Assembly: GCA_031367345.1 (NCBI GenBank)
Contig: JANLPR010000078.1
Location: forward strand, 1 to 30,594
Direction: 5' to 3'
DNA length: 30,594 bases
Source of the DNA: JADKIH01 sp031367345
GTDB taxonomy: Bacteria > Bacteroidota > Bacteroidia > AKYH767-A > 2013-40CM-41-45
The position numbers and the translations under genes were made by a program. This document shows positions 17,351-24,715 of this stretch, piece by piece. A model generated the notes under the pieces. It worked only from the letters and a program-made list of their open reading frames with translations, was not told where the DNA came from and did no database searches. Every line of letters begins with the position of its first letter. Within the stretch, counting starts at the first letter, position 1.

Positions 17351-18634
17351 ATGAACTATCGCGAAACACTTGATTATTTAGTTGCCCGCCTGCCAATGTT
17401 TCATCGAATTGGGGCTGCGGCCTATAAATCTGATTTGAATAACACCATCGACATTCTCAATTTACTTGAAAATCCACATTTAGCATTTAAATCCATTCAC
17501 CTAGCTGGCACTAATGGTAAAGGTTCCTGCTCACATATGCTGGCCGCCATCCTTCAAAATGCCGGTTATAGAACCGGGCTTTATACCTCCCCCCACCTCA
17601 AAGATTTTCGGGAAAGAATTCGGATAAATGGTGAAATGATCCCAAAAGAAAAGGTGATAGACTTTGTAGAAAAACATAAAATCGATTTCGAAAAAATTGA
17701 ACCTAGCTTTTTTGAATGGACTGTCGGACTTGCTTTTCATTATTTCGCTCATGAGAAAGTTGATATCGCTGTCATAGAAACAGGCTTGGGCGGCCGACTA
17801 GATTCTACTAATATTATTTCTCCTGAACTTTCCATTATTACTAATATTAGCTTCGATCATATTGCATTACTTGGCGACACAATTGAAAAAATAGCTCATG
17901 AAAAAGCCGGGATCATAAAAAAAAATACTCCTGTAGTAATTGGTGAACGACAAGTAGACGCTGATGCTGTTTTTATAGAAAAAGCAAAAAAAGAAAACGC
18001 TCCAATCTTTTTTGCTAACGACTCAATAGATGCTAATTTGATAAACCGCAATGAAGAATTCACAGCATACAATATTTTTCTGAATGGCGATTTACTCTAT
18101 GAAAATATACAACTTAGCTTAGTAGGCCATTATCAGCAAAAAAATATCGCAACAGTTCTTTTGGCTGTTGAACAATTAAAAGTTCTCGGGTTTTCAATTT
18201 CTGAAGATCATGTTAGATACGCTCTAAAAAACATTCAGCAGCTTACGGGATTACAAGGAAGGTGGCAAACTCTGCAAAACTCGCCTAGAATTATCTGCGA
18301 TGTCGGACACAATAAAGCCGGAATAGAATTTATAGTAAATCAATTGAAGGAATATAAATACAATCGATTAAGAATGGTTATCGGACTAGTGAATGACAAA
18401 GATGCTTCCTCCATTCTTTCGTTGCTTCCTAAAGATGCCATGTACTATTTCTGCAAAGCTAATATCCCAAGAGCTTTAGATGAGAATGAACTAAAATTAA
18501 CTGCAGAAAACGTTGGATTGCACGGATCAAGTTACACATCTGTTAAAGAAGCAATAGATATGGCGAAAGCTGAAAGCTCTCCAAATGATCTCATCTTTAT
18601 CGGTGGAAGTACATTTGTCGTCGCTGAAAGCTAA
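17351..18634 (+). CDS. folC: Bifunctional folylpolyglutamate/dihydrofolate synthase
   Basis: The 427-residue cytoplasmic Mur-ligase-family enzyme adds glutamate to dihydropteroate or tetrahydrofolates using ATP. The early block FHRIGAAAYKSDLNNT, the P-loop GTNGKGS (residues 53-59) and LYTSPHLKDFRERIRING follow in order. Next come FFEWTVGLAFHYFA, the ETGLGGRLDSTNI block with magnesium and ATP contacts, and NISFDHIALLGDTIEKIAHEKAGIIK. The C-terminal domain has GLQGRWQ, DVGHNKAG and GLVNDKD. Length is normal. It is transcribed rightward from the shared upstream region with the small membrane protein. Confidence 0.97.
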   Translation: MNYRETLDYLVARLPMFHRIGAAAYKSDLNNTIDILNLLENPHLAFKSIHLAGTNGKGSCSHMLAAILQNAGYRTGLYTSPHLKDFRERIRINGEMIPKEKVIDFVEKHKIDFEKIEPSFFEWTVGLAFHYFAHEKVDIAVIETGLGGRLDSTNIISPELSIITNISFDHIALLGDTIEKIAHEKAGIIKKNTPVVIGERQVDADAVFIEKAKKENAPIFFANDSIDANLINRNEEFTAYNIFLNGDLLYENIQLSLVGHYQQKNIATVLLAVEQLKVLGFSISEDHVRYALKNIQQLTGLQGRWQTLQNSPRIICDVGHNKAGIEFIVNQLKEYKYNRLRMVIGLVNDKDASSILSLLPKDAMYYFCKANIPRALDENELKLTAENVGLHGSSYTSVKEAIDMAKAESSPNDLIFIGGSTFVVAES

Positions 18635-18657
18635 CCTTACATTTATGTTCGCCCTCT

Positions 18658-18671
18658 GTAACAAATGTTAC
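18658..18671. promoter_or_regulatory. Palindromic candidate operator, Crp/Fnr-like
   Basis: GTAACA and TGTTAC form a perfect 6-base inverted repeat separated by AA, within TGTAAC-AAAT-GTTACC. The layout resembles Crp/Fnr-superfamily sites. Its centre lies about 42 bases before the start site predicted from the -7-like TAGCTTTA (18694-18701), the usual position for an activator that overlaps -35. Confidence 0.35.
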
Positions 18672-18693
18672 CTCTGAGCAAATTCATAAACGG

Positions 18694-18701
18694 TAGCTTT
18701 A
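18694..18701 (+). promoter_or_regulatory. Weak -7-like element upstream of the DUF983 gene
   Basis: TAGCTTTA has one mismatch to TAnnTTTG and lies 35 bases before the ATG. It gains weight only from the palindrome placed at about -42. Confidence 0.3.
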
Positions 18702-18735
18702 CACCATTCAATTAAAACACAAACTTTCTAGTACT

Positions 18736-19131
18736 ATGATGTTATCGGAAATCCTTTATTCAATGGCGGCCAATAAGTGTCCACGTTGTCATCAAGGAAA
18801 AGTATTTACTCACAACAACCCCTATCGTTTAAAAGGTGGAATGTTGAAAATGGAAAAAACGTGCTCGCATTGTGGTGAAGTGTACGAAAAAGAACCCGGA
18901 TATTTTTTCGGTGCTATGTATGTGTCGTATGCACTCACTACAGGATGGTTTGTTATTTGGTTTGCACTTTATAATTTCGTGCTCAACTGGTCAACTACTT
19001 TCTTTCTCGTGTTTATGACCTCGACAATCCTAGCCCTGAGTCCACTTTCTTTTCGATGGGCTAGAATTATTTGGCTAAACTTCTTTGTTCGATACGACAA
19101 ATCGAAAGCCAATCTATTATTACAAAAATAA
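18736..19131 (+). CDS. DUF983 zinc-ribbon membrane protein
   Basis: The 131-residue protein has two CxxC pairs, CPRC (15-18) and CSHC (43-46), forming a likely zinc ribbon, with the family block NPYRLKGGMLKMEKTC and EKEPGYFFGAMYVSYA. Two membrane helices follow (about 62-84 and 88-106). DUF983 proteins are inner-membrane proteins of unclear role; some lie near respiratory genes. Here the neighbours give no such link. A palindrome upstream suggests control by a Crp/Fnr-type regulator. Confidence 0.88.
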   Translation: MMLSEILYSMAANKCPRCHQGKVFTHNNPYRLKGGMLKMEKTCSHCGEVYEKEPGYFFGAMYVSYALTTGWFVIWFALYNFVLNWSTTFFLVFMTSTILALSPLSFRWARIIWLNFFVRYDKSKANLLLQK

Positions 19132-19166
19132 ATCTGAATTGTCTTAAAAAAAAATTACTTCATAAA

Positions 19167-19196
19167 AAATGGGGATACTTAAAGGCATCCCCATTT
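19167..19196. terminator. Terminator between convergent DUF983 and YHYH genes
   Basis: AAATGGGGAT (19167-19176) pairs perfectly with ATCCCCATTT (19187-19196) around a 10-base loop. Read on the minus strand the stem is followed by a run of six T, so it fits best as the terminator of the minus-strand copper-type operon; it may also serve the plus strand. Confidence 0.8.
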
Positions 19197-19216
19197 CAAA
19201 TAATAAAACCCAACTT

Positions 19217-20590
19217 TTATTTACTAACTACAATTCGTTTTGTAACTATTCCTTTTAAACCGGAAACCTTAACTATATAAACTCCTCCGTAAAGTGTTTG
19301 TGTATCAAAATAGGATATCGTAGTGCCTGAATAAAGTACATTCTTTGAAACTAACTTTCCTGTTAGATCATACATTTCTACATTTAAATTTTCTTTGTTC
19401 AACCCATTAATTTGAACAACGATTAATTCATTCGAATGGCTTGAGAAAACATTCGCCTGCAACACATCATTTCCAACTGTTGAAATTCCGGTTGAAGTTG
19501 GTGTATAAGTGGTAACTGTTTCTGTAATCGATGTCACTTTAGCCGCTACTACTGTTCCATAAAATGTTGGTCCCACTACATAAGGATAGGTTGAATTCCA
19601 TCTTGCATCTACTGTAGTAAAATAACAATAGATCCCGTTAGGATATTCAGGTGTTACACAAAATCTTCCGTTGTGTACATCCAAATAATCTTCTTGCCCA
19701 GGATGTGAAATAAATTCATAGTCTTCTCTGAAATAACCTATCGGATAAGTTGCACTCACCACAGGTCCATCAGCCACATCTGTGCCATCGGCCCAAACTG
19801 TTCTTGCTGTGATATTCCTTAATTGGTAACTTGATTTCATGCGAACAATGCCTCCGCTACCATTACTATTTGAAAAAGCATACGCTCCGTAAATTGGAAA
19901 ACCATCGTAGGCAAATCCAAGAAGTGGAGAATGAACTGTGCTGTCAATTGCATACAAACCATCTGCATTGTATAAATTGCATATTGTTGATATTACATTC
20001 AAATCTAAATTGAAGGCAGAAGGATTTTGGTGATGGTGATAATTTCCCATAGCGGGATGAGCCTTTGCACAATCGAAACCACCTCGCTCTGCAAGGATAG
20101 CATCTCTATTCCACGCTTGAGCTGTACCCATTCCGCCTGGACATGGTGATCCGGCTGGACCTCCACACAAAGCATTCGTTGTTGTATTCCATGATACGCC
20201 ATCACGATAATCAAATAAGGCCACTCCATTAATGAAGATGCCAATGTTTCCTCCTGTAGTTGCTGTTGGTGTACCGGTATTCTGAACCGGATTCAAAGGC
20301 ATTTTAAAGATGGCATTTTGATTGGTAGCAATTGATGGATTACCCATGAACGGACCTGTAACGTACGCAGGAATTCCTGTAGCACTTACATAAGCCCAGT
20401 TTGTTGAATACTGAACTGTCTGAACATTCGCAAGTGTTGCATCTTGTATTGGAGTAGAGTTTCCACTTACGTAGTGACGACCCATGATTCCTGTTGTGTT
20501 CTGTATCCACGAGGTGATTGCAGGATTGGTTTGCGCTTTCGCAAAGAAACTACTCATGAGTAGAATAATTAAAAATAGCTTTTTTTTCAT
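19217..20590 (-). CDS. YHYH-domain protein with T9SS sorting domain
   Basis: I chose ATG 20590 because it gives a clean signal peptide (MKKKLFLIILLMSSFFAKAQ, 457 residues in all). An ATG 16 codons earlier would add a polar extension overlapping the upstream gene. The YHYH domain fills about residues 30-365, with the histidine cluster AHPAMGNYHHHQNPSAF (about 177-193) and FAYDGFPIYGAY, REDYEFISHPGQEDYLDVHNGRF and PNGIYCYFTTVD. A T9SS sorting domain ends the protein (LQANVFSSHSNELIVVQI to RIVVSK), with VFSSHSN in place of PNP. YHYH proteins are poorly studied; the His/Tyr clusters suggest metal binding. It is the last gene of the operon, so a surface-exposed copper-handling role is inferred from context. 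Confidence 0.88.
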   Translation of the reverse strand: MKKKLFLIILLMSSFFAKAQTNPAITSWIQNTTGIMGRHYVSGNSTPIQDATLANVQTVQYSTNWAYVSATGIPAYVTGPFMGNPSIATNQNAIFKMPLNPVQNTGTPTATTGGNIGIFINGVALFDYRDGVSWNTTTNALCGGPAGSPCPGGMGTAQAWNRDAILAERGGFDCAKAHPAMGNYHHHQNPSAFNLDLNVISTICNLYNADGLYAIDSTVHSPLLGFAYDGFPIYGAYAFSNSNGSGGIVRMKSSYQLRNITARTVWADGTDVADGPVVSATYPIGYFREDYEFISHPGQEDYLDVHNGRFCVTPEYPNGIYCYFTTVDARWNSTYPYVVGPTFYGTVVAAKVTSITETVTTYTPTSTGISTVGNDVLQANVFSSHSNELIVVQINGLNKENLNVEMYDLTGKLVSKNVLYSGTTISYFDTQTLYGGVYIVKVSGLKGIVTKRIVVSK

Positions 20591-20627
20591 GTTCGTAATT
20601 TTTGGTTTTATTGATAGATGATATTTT

Positions 20628-21665
20628 TTACTTGACATTCGTAGCCTCTACTAAATTTTTTCGAGGAAAAGAATAGTTCGGATTAAATAGGAATGAACGA
20701 TCGGTTAATGTCAGTAGGAACGCTGTTAAATCCACTCTTTCATTGGAGGATAACACAATTGTTTTTTTTAATTCTGGCGCCAACGTTGAGCTCTGCTTTA
20801 TTCCTTCTGTATAATGCTTGATCACTTCCGACAATTTTTTAAATCGCCCGTCGTGCATGTATGGATACGAAAACTCTACATTCCTTAGAGTTGGCACTTT
20901 AAATTTGAGCGAGTCTTTCACATTTTGCGTAATGCGATAGCGTCCATAATCATTTAATGTAGTATCTACATTCAATCCATTATTCATAAAATCGTTATTG
21001 GTAAATAAAGGTTCGGCATGACAAGCATTGCAATTCTTCTTGAACAAAGTATATCCGTTATTTTCTTGAGTCGTAAAAACAGATTCTTTTCGCATTACAC
21101 TATCATACTTCGAATTACTTGAAACAAGAGTAAGCATGAAAGCTGAAATTGCTTTTAATGTATGTTCGCCGGTAACAAGCGAATCGCCATAAGCTTTATA
21201 AAATAGATCTTTATAAAATGTACTTGCTTGTAATTTATTTACGATGTGCGAAATGTTTTCATCCATCTCAATGGGATTGCTTATAGGCGCCAACGCTTGA
21301 ACATCGAGGTGATTGATTGCTCCATCGCGCATAAATTTATCTTGCCATGCTAAATTCATTAGCGCAGGAGAATTGCGTGTTCCAATTTTATCTTCTATAC
21401 CATGACTTAACGCATGGTCAACATGTGTGAAGGCGTTATATTGTGAATGACAACTGGCACAAGAGATCGTATTGTTGCGTGAAAGGAGTGGATCGTAAAA
21501 CAATTCTCGTCCCAACTCTACTTTATTCTCCGTAATCGGATTTTTTGAAAAATCGTAAATCGGTTTCGGCCAATTCTTGGGAATAGAAAAAAGCGTATCG
21601 CTGCTATAGCGAAATGCCGTTATAACAAGTCCAACGATTAAAAACAAGATCGCTTTTGTTTTCAT
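20628..21665 (-). CDS. Di-heme cytochrome c peroxidase/MauG family enzyme (MbnH-like)
   Basis: The 345-residue exported protein has an N-terminal hydrophobic segment (residues 4-18) and two heme c sites, CASCH (69-73) and CNACH (212-216). Family blocks include ELGRELFYDPLLSRNNTISC, GTRNSPALMNLAW, MRDGAINHLDVQA and PTLRNVEFSYPYMHDGRFK (residues 258-275). In this superfamily classical members reduce peroxide, while MauG and MbnH oxidise residues of a partner protein. MbnH converts a tryptophan of MbnP to kynurenine, creating a copper site. The MbnP-like gene directly upstream, overlapping by four bases, makes the MbnH role more likely, but the sequence alone does not prove it. Confidence 0.9.
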   Translation of the reverse strand: MKTKAILFLIVGLVITAFRYSSDTLFSIPKNWPKPIYDFSKNPITENKVELGRELFYDPLLSRNNTISCASCHSQYNAFTHVDHALSHGIEDKIGTRNSPALMNLAWQDKFMRDGAINHLDVQALAPISNPIEMDENISHIVNKLQASTFYKDLFYKAYGDSLVTGEHTLKAISAFMLTLVSSNSKYDSVMRKESVFTTQENNGYTLFKKNCNACHAEPLFTNNDFMNNGLNVDTTLNDYGRYRITQNVKDSLKFKVPTLRNVEFSYPYMHDGRFKKLSEVIKHYTEGIKQSSTLAPELKKTIVLSSNERVDLTAFLLTLTDRSFLFNPNYSFPRKNLVEATNVK

Positions 21666-22357
21666 TCTATCGTAAAAGCTTTTGAAAATTTGTTTGACAA
21701 AACAACGGCTTCCGATTTAGGAGACATAATATGATCTTGTTTTGAAAGATCTATTCCATTCATCGCTTTTTCAATATCCAATTTGATTGTGATCGATTTA
21801 TCGTTCTTTGTCAAAAGTGAAACCTCTTGAATAGACGAATAAGGATACTGATATCCGCCTAAATGAAATTGGAATTCATTGTTTCTTGTTTTGCACAAAT
21901 TGCTTGTACCTTCCAACTTAAAATTAATATATCCGCTTTGCCATGTCCAATACATTCCTTTAGTTGGATCTAAATCACCTCCTAAAACTCCTGAAACATT
22001 TGTAGTGCTATCAATTCCTAAATTAAAAATTAACTGATCAAACTCTTTTTGGAGAGGAGCAGAAATTTTAAATTCCAACGTAGATTTGATAGAAACATCT
22101 ACTAAATGATAACTATTTTTCTCCCTGCCTACTTCTTTCCCTTTGTTTAGAAATCGGAAATCGGCAACGTAAAACTTTAAAACTTCAATTGCGAATTTAC
22201 TATTTTCATTAACAACAAAAGCCGAGTCGGAAAGATCAATTTGTCGAACACCAAATGTAGGCGCAAAATGAATGTATATCATATTATTCATCTGTGCAGT
22301 TGAATCGCAGATAAAAAAAACAGTTCCTAAAAATAAAAGTATTTTTCGAAGAATCAT
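21662..22357 (-). CDS. MbnP-family copper-binding protein
   Basis: The 231-residue protein has a signal peptide (to about residue 22, STAQ) and the MbnP-like domain. IYIHFAPTFG begins the beta sandwich, FYVADFRFLNKG and SYHLVDV follow, then the family hallmark FNLGIDSTTNVSG with GGDLDPTKGMYWTWQSGY (residues 126-143) and INFKLEG, and FQFHLGGYQYPY. The two tryptophans of the WTW segment are candidates for oxidation by the partner di-heme enzyme. MbnP proteins bind copper in the periplasm. The four-base overlaps on both sides show translational coupling with the sensor and the MbnH-like gene. Confidence 0.85.
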   Translation of the reverse strand: MILRKILLFLGTVFFICDSTAQMNNMIYIHFAPTFGVRQIDLSDSAFVVNENSKFAIEVLKFYVADFRFLNKGKEVGREKNSYHLVDVSIKSTLEFKISAPLQKEFDQLIFNLGIDSTTNVSGVLGGDLDPTKGMYWTWQSGYINFKLEGTSNLCKTRNNEFQFHLGGYQYPYSSIQEVSLLTKNDKSITIKLDIEKAMNGIDLSKQDHIMSPKSEAVVLSNKFSKAFTIE

Positions 22358-22815
22358 TCCGGTCTATGTTGCGGTGGCCCTGGGGAAAAAAGTTTAGCAA
22401 TTTCGAATGAAAATTCCGCAAATGCTTTTTGTTGTTCCGGTTTACACAGTCGTTTCAAATCACTGAAGTGTTTGTAATGAATGTTTTCAATTTCCATTTG
22501 CAATGCACCGATCTTATTAATGACGGAGTCCTTTTCTGTTGACAAGCTACTATCTCCAACAATAGTGGAAAATAATTGATTTTTTAATTCAGACATTTGT
22601 TTACGAGTACGCTCTATTTCGGATTTATGCCACTCAATCAATTGGTCGTACGATTTGACTTGATCAGCATCCAACGATAATTTTTCTATCACTCTATTTC
22701 TTGGGCCATCTTGCCCAGGACGATGCGGTTGGTGCGAAACCAAAAACCAGATTAACATTAGATTTGCAGCCAATAATGCAATCGTTGTAATGGTCAAAAA
22801 CTTTTCTTTGTTCAT
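22354..22815 (-). CDS. Periplasmic heavy-metal sensor, CnrX/CpxP-like
   Basis: The 153-residue protein has an N-terminal membrane anchor (about 8-26) and an all-helical periplasmic domain. Histidines suited to metal binding are visible: SHQPHRPG next to the membrane, EWHKSEIER, IENIHYKHFSDLKRLCKPEQ (also one cysteine) and the C-terminal PPQHRPE. The helical hairpin with a conserved LCxPEQ turn matches the CpxP/Spy/CnrX superfamily of Bacteroidota. In CnrYXH the CnrX protein senses nickel or cobalt and relieves the anti-sigma factor; the gene order here (sigma, anti-sigma, sensor) is compatible. It overlaps both neighbours by four bases. Confidence 0.82.
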   Translation of the reverse strand: MNKEKFLTITTIALLAANLMLIWFLVSHQPHRPGQDGPRNRVIEKLSLDADQVKSYDQLIEWHKSEIERTRKQMSELKNQLFSTIVGDSSLSTEKDSVINKIGALQMEIENIHYKHFSDLKRLCKPEQQKAFAEFSFEIAKLFSPGPPQHRPE

Positions 22816-23066
22816 TTATAAATAGAATTGGACGGTGCTAAATTCATTGATTCAATTAGATTTTCTTTCCCTGAATCAGATTTTAAAGAATAGAAAACAG
22901 CTCCGAAATTTAATAAGAGCAAAAGCATAAAAGAAAGACTGAATGCCCTTACGAATGCTTTAGGAAATACTGAAGCACGATTTCTTTCAATTTTTTGAAG
23001 AATGCGTGTGAGTAAGAATGGCGGCACTTCTACTGCTTTAATTTTAGATAATTGATCGATGTTCAT
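22812..23066 (-). CDS. Single-pass anti-sigma factor (CnrY-like)
   Basis: The 84-residue protein has a cytoplasmic N-terminal part with a helix typical of small Bacteroidota anti-sigma factors (VEVPPFLLTRILQKIE), one membrane helix (about 40-60, AFSLSFMLLLLLNFGAVFY) and a short periplasmic tail. It should hold the ECF sigma factor at the membrane until the sensor responds. It starts 38 bases after the sigma factor stop and overlaps the sensor gene. The call rests on size, topology and context. Confidence 0.8.
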   Translation of the reverse strand: MNIDQLSKIKAVEVPPFLLTRILQKIERNRASVFPKAFVRAFSLSFMLLLLLNFGAVFYSLKSDSGKENLIESMNLAPSNSIYK

Positions 23067-23103
23067 TTAATATCAATTTAATTGTTAGACGAGAGAGAGT
23101 TAC

Positions 23104-23625
23104 TCACCCTTCGTTATTGCTTATTTTTTTCGATAAATTCAATTTAGCCCGATACATGAGCGATTCAATGGCTTTAGTGCTGATCCCCATTATTTCGGCC
23201 ACTTCTAGCTGCGATTTTTGCTCAATTTTGTGAAGTATCAATGCTGTTTTCTGCTTGTCGGGCAATTCATTGATCCGAGCAAACAATAATTGAAGCGCCT
23301 CCTTGTCTTCCAGCTGAACGCCGGGATGGTCAAAAGAAGGGAGATCGTGTTTTAACTCAGAGGTGTTTTCGTGAAACAGACTGGTAATAAATGCAAAGCG
23401 CTTTTGAGTCTTCTTAGCTTTAATGTAATCGAGCGATTTATTGATGGCAATTCGGTAGATCCAGGTAGTAACAGACGACTCTTGCTTGAACGAAGAAAAC
23501 GATTGGTGAACAGCTACAAACACATCTTGCGTTATCTCCTCCGCATCTTCTCGATTTTGGACATACTGAAGCGCCAGGTTGAAAACCATGCTGCTATGAT
23601 CGGCATAAAGTGCTTCGAAAGTCAA
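23104..23625 (-). CDS. ECF RNA polymerase sigma factor
   Basis: The 173-residue sigma-70 family protein has region 2 (about 8-75, with DAEEITQDVFVAVH and TTWIYRIAINKSLDYIK) and region 4 (about 110-165, with LPDKQKTALILHKIEQKSQL and the helix-turn-helix EVAEIMGISTKAIESLMYRA). The start is TTG at 23625; no ATG exists between the in-frame upstream stop and residue 13, and the TTG start restores the usual N-terminus (MTFEALYADHSSMVF). It is the first gene of a six-gene operon and probably activates it, as is usual for ECF factors paired with a following anti-sigma factor. A -7 element for the housekeeping sigma lies upstream. Confidence 0.93.
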   Translation of the reverse strand: MTFEALYADHSSMVFNLALQYVQNREDAEEITQDVFVAVHQSFSSFKQESSVTTWIYRIAINKSLDYIKAKKTQKRFAFITSLFHENTSELKHDLPSFDHPGVQLEDKEALQLLFARINELPDKQKTALILHKIEQKSQLEVAEIMGISTKAIESLMYRAKLNLSKKISNNEG

Positions 23626-23658
23626 ATTAATTTACATTCTAAGGGTTAAACGATTATC

Positions 23659-23666
23659 CAAAGGTA
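23659..23666 (-). promoter_or_regulatory. Candidate -7 promoter element of the ECF operon
   Basis: On the minus strand the sequence reads TACCTTTG, an exact TAnnTTTG match, 33 bases before the TTG start of the sigma factor gene. It would give basal expression. No obvious autoregulated ECF promoter could be assigned. Confidence 0.45.
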
Positions 23667-24132
23667 ATACTTCGGGAGGAATGGGAGAAAAAGTATAGTT
23701 AGATTGATGTCGTCATGAAAAAGATCTTAAAAAACTAGCAGAAGCAATTAGGCAAAAAAAAATTAGGAAATTTGAATATGCGCTAGGTCTTAAGTACTGG
23801 TTTAGCTGAAGGAAAAATTATGTTGAATGTACAAGTATAACAAAACATGTTAACGAGGAATTCAATGTATTGGAAACAACAAACAGAATTCGAAGTCAAT
23901 CTTTGTAGATATAGAAATACAATCCCGTTTATAACGGAAAATTTCATGACATTAGAATTTTTAGTCTTTTTGCAAATCAAATCCAATATATACCAATATA
24001 AAGCGTGATTAATAGCCAGACCAAAAGTGTGATTTGTGTAACTTATTATTGAAATTCTATAATTAATAATACAAATAAGGTAATGACCTTTGTGCAGTAG
24101 TGAAAATTCATTCACTGCTTAATATTTAGAAA
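23667..24132. other. Gene-poor stretch between ECF operon and PepSY gene
   Basis: This AT-rich region of about 465 bases has no convincing intact gene. It holds a short helix-turn-helix-like remnant (23714-23809). A minus-strand frame of 110 codons (23783-24115) has composition unlike real proteins here. An imperfect -7 element (GACCTTTG) lies about 40-50 bases before the PepSY-like gene. Confidence 0.6.
23714..23809 (+). pseudogene. Possible fragment of an XRE-type helix-turn-helix regulator
   Basis: The frame translates to HEKDLKKLAEAIRQKKIRKF and then EYALGLKYWFS-stop. The first 17 residues look like the opening helix of Bacteroidota XRE regulators (KDLKKLAEAIRQKR), and FEYALG may be a shortened continuation. 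There is a stop five codons upstream in frame and no start codon. This is a similarity read by eye over a short length. Confidence 0.3.
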
Positions 24133-24561
24133 ATGAAAAAAATAATTTTAGCTCTCGCTATTGCGGGATTTTTTACGCAGGTACAAGCGCAGAAACTTAT
24201 GACAAAAAATGTTCCACTAGCTGTTACGAATGCTTTTAGTAAAGCTTATCCGGAAATCAAAGATGTTGAATGGAGTAAAGACGGAATCAATTTTGAGGCA
24301 GAATATGATCAGGATAAAGTGGATCGGTCAGTTACTTTTAATGCAGCAGGAGACATTCTTGAATCAGAAGTAAAAATTAAAGCATCTGAACTGCCTGCAG
24401 GTGTGATGGAATATGTAAAAAAGACGTATGATGAAGATGAAGTAAGAGAAGCGGCTAGAATTACAGATGCAAAAGGAATGGTAACTTATGAAGCAGAAGT
24501 AAAAGGCAATGATTTGATTTTTGACTCAAAAGGAAATTTTATAAAAGCAATAAAAAAATAA
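24133..24561 (+). CDS. Exported PepSY-like protein
   Basis: The 142-residue protein has a signal peptide (MKKIILALAIAGFFTQVQAQ) and two copies of a PepSY-like unit. The first is VPLAVTNAFSKAYPEIKDVE with WSKDGINFEAEYDQD (about residues 27-62), and the second LPAGVMEYVKKTYDEDEVRE with DAKGMVTYEAEVKG (about 76-130). This matches the PepSY_like (DUF2874) family of small periplasmic proteins common in Bacteroidota. Their function is unsettled; inhibition of or binding to extracytoplasmic partners has been proposed for PepSY relatives. It is a single gene ending at a strong terminator (24611-24648). Confidence 0.88.
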   Translation: MKKIILALAIAGFFTQVQAQKLMTKNVPLAVTNAFSKAYPEIKDVEWSKDGINFEAEYDQDKVDRSVTFNAAGDILESEVKIKASELPAGVMEYVKKTYDEDEVREAARITDAKGMVTYEAEVKGNDLIFDSKGNFIKAIKK

Positions 24562-24610
24562 TTTTCAATTTATTGTTTCTACAAATTCTAACAAAGATTA
24601 AGTAAAAATA

Positions 24611-24648
24611 AAAAAGGTGTAGGAGAAATTATTTTCCTGCACCTTTTT
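24611..24648 (+). terminator. Rho-independent terminator of the PepSY-like gene
   Basis: AAAAAGGTG-T-AGGA (24611-24624) pairs with TCCT-G-CACCTTTTT (24635-24648), 14 pairs including one T-G wobble, around a 10-base loop, ending in five T. Confidence 0.88.
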
Positions 24649-24651
24649 CTG

Positions 24652-24715
24652 TGGGAGCTACAGGGTTAGAACCTGTGATTTTCCCTTCTGGTTATGGGAG
24701 AATCTGACGTAATTA
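24652..24715 (-). pseudogene. tRNA 3'-half relic, possible attachment-site remnant
   Basis: On the minus strand the sequence reads ACAGG-TTCTAAC-CCTGT (24676-24660), a perfect T-arm with a near-canonical loop, followed by AGCTCCC-A, a normal acceptor 3' strand and discriminator. The preceding part contains CCCATAA and AGAAGG like an anticodon region, but its stem pairs poorly. No matching 5' acceptor strand (GGGAGCT) or D-arm was found in the expected place. It is therefore a broken tRNA or a tRNA-derived attachment site, not a working gene. Confidence 0.5.

Noticed and set aside
20591..20638. Upstream ATG giving a 16-residue N-terminal extension on the YHYH protein
   Set aside because: The extension is polar, overlaps the upstream gene and would bury the signal peptide.
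23783..24115. 110-codon minus-strand ORF between the ECF operon and the PepSY-like gene
   Set aside because: Its composition is rich in Ile, Tyr, Cys and Phe with no domain, signal or promoter, as expected for a chance frame in AT-rich DNA.
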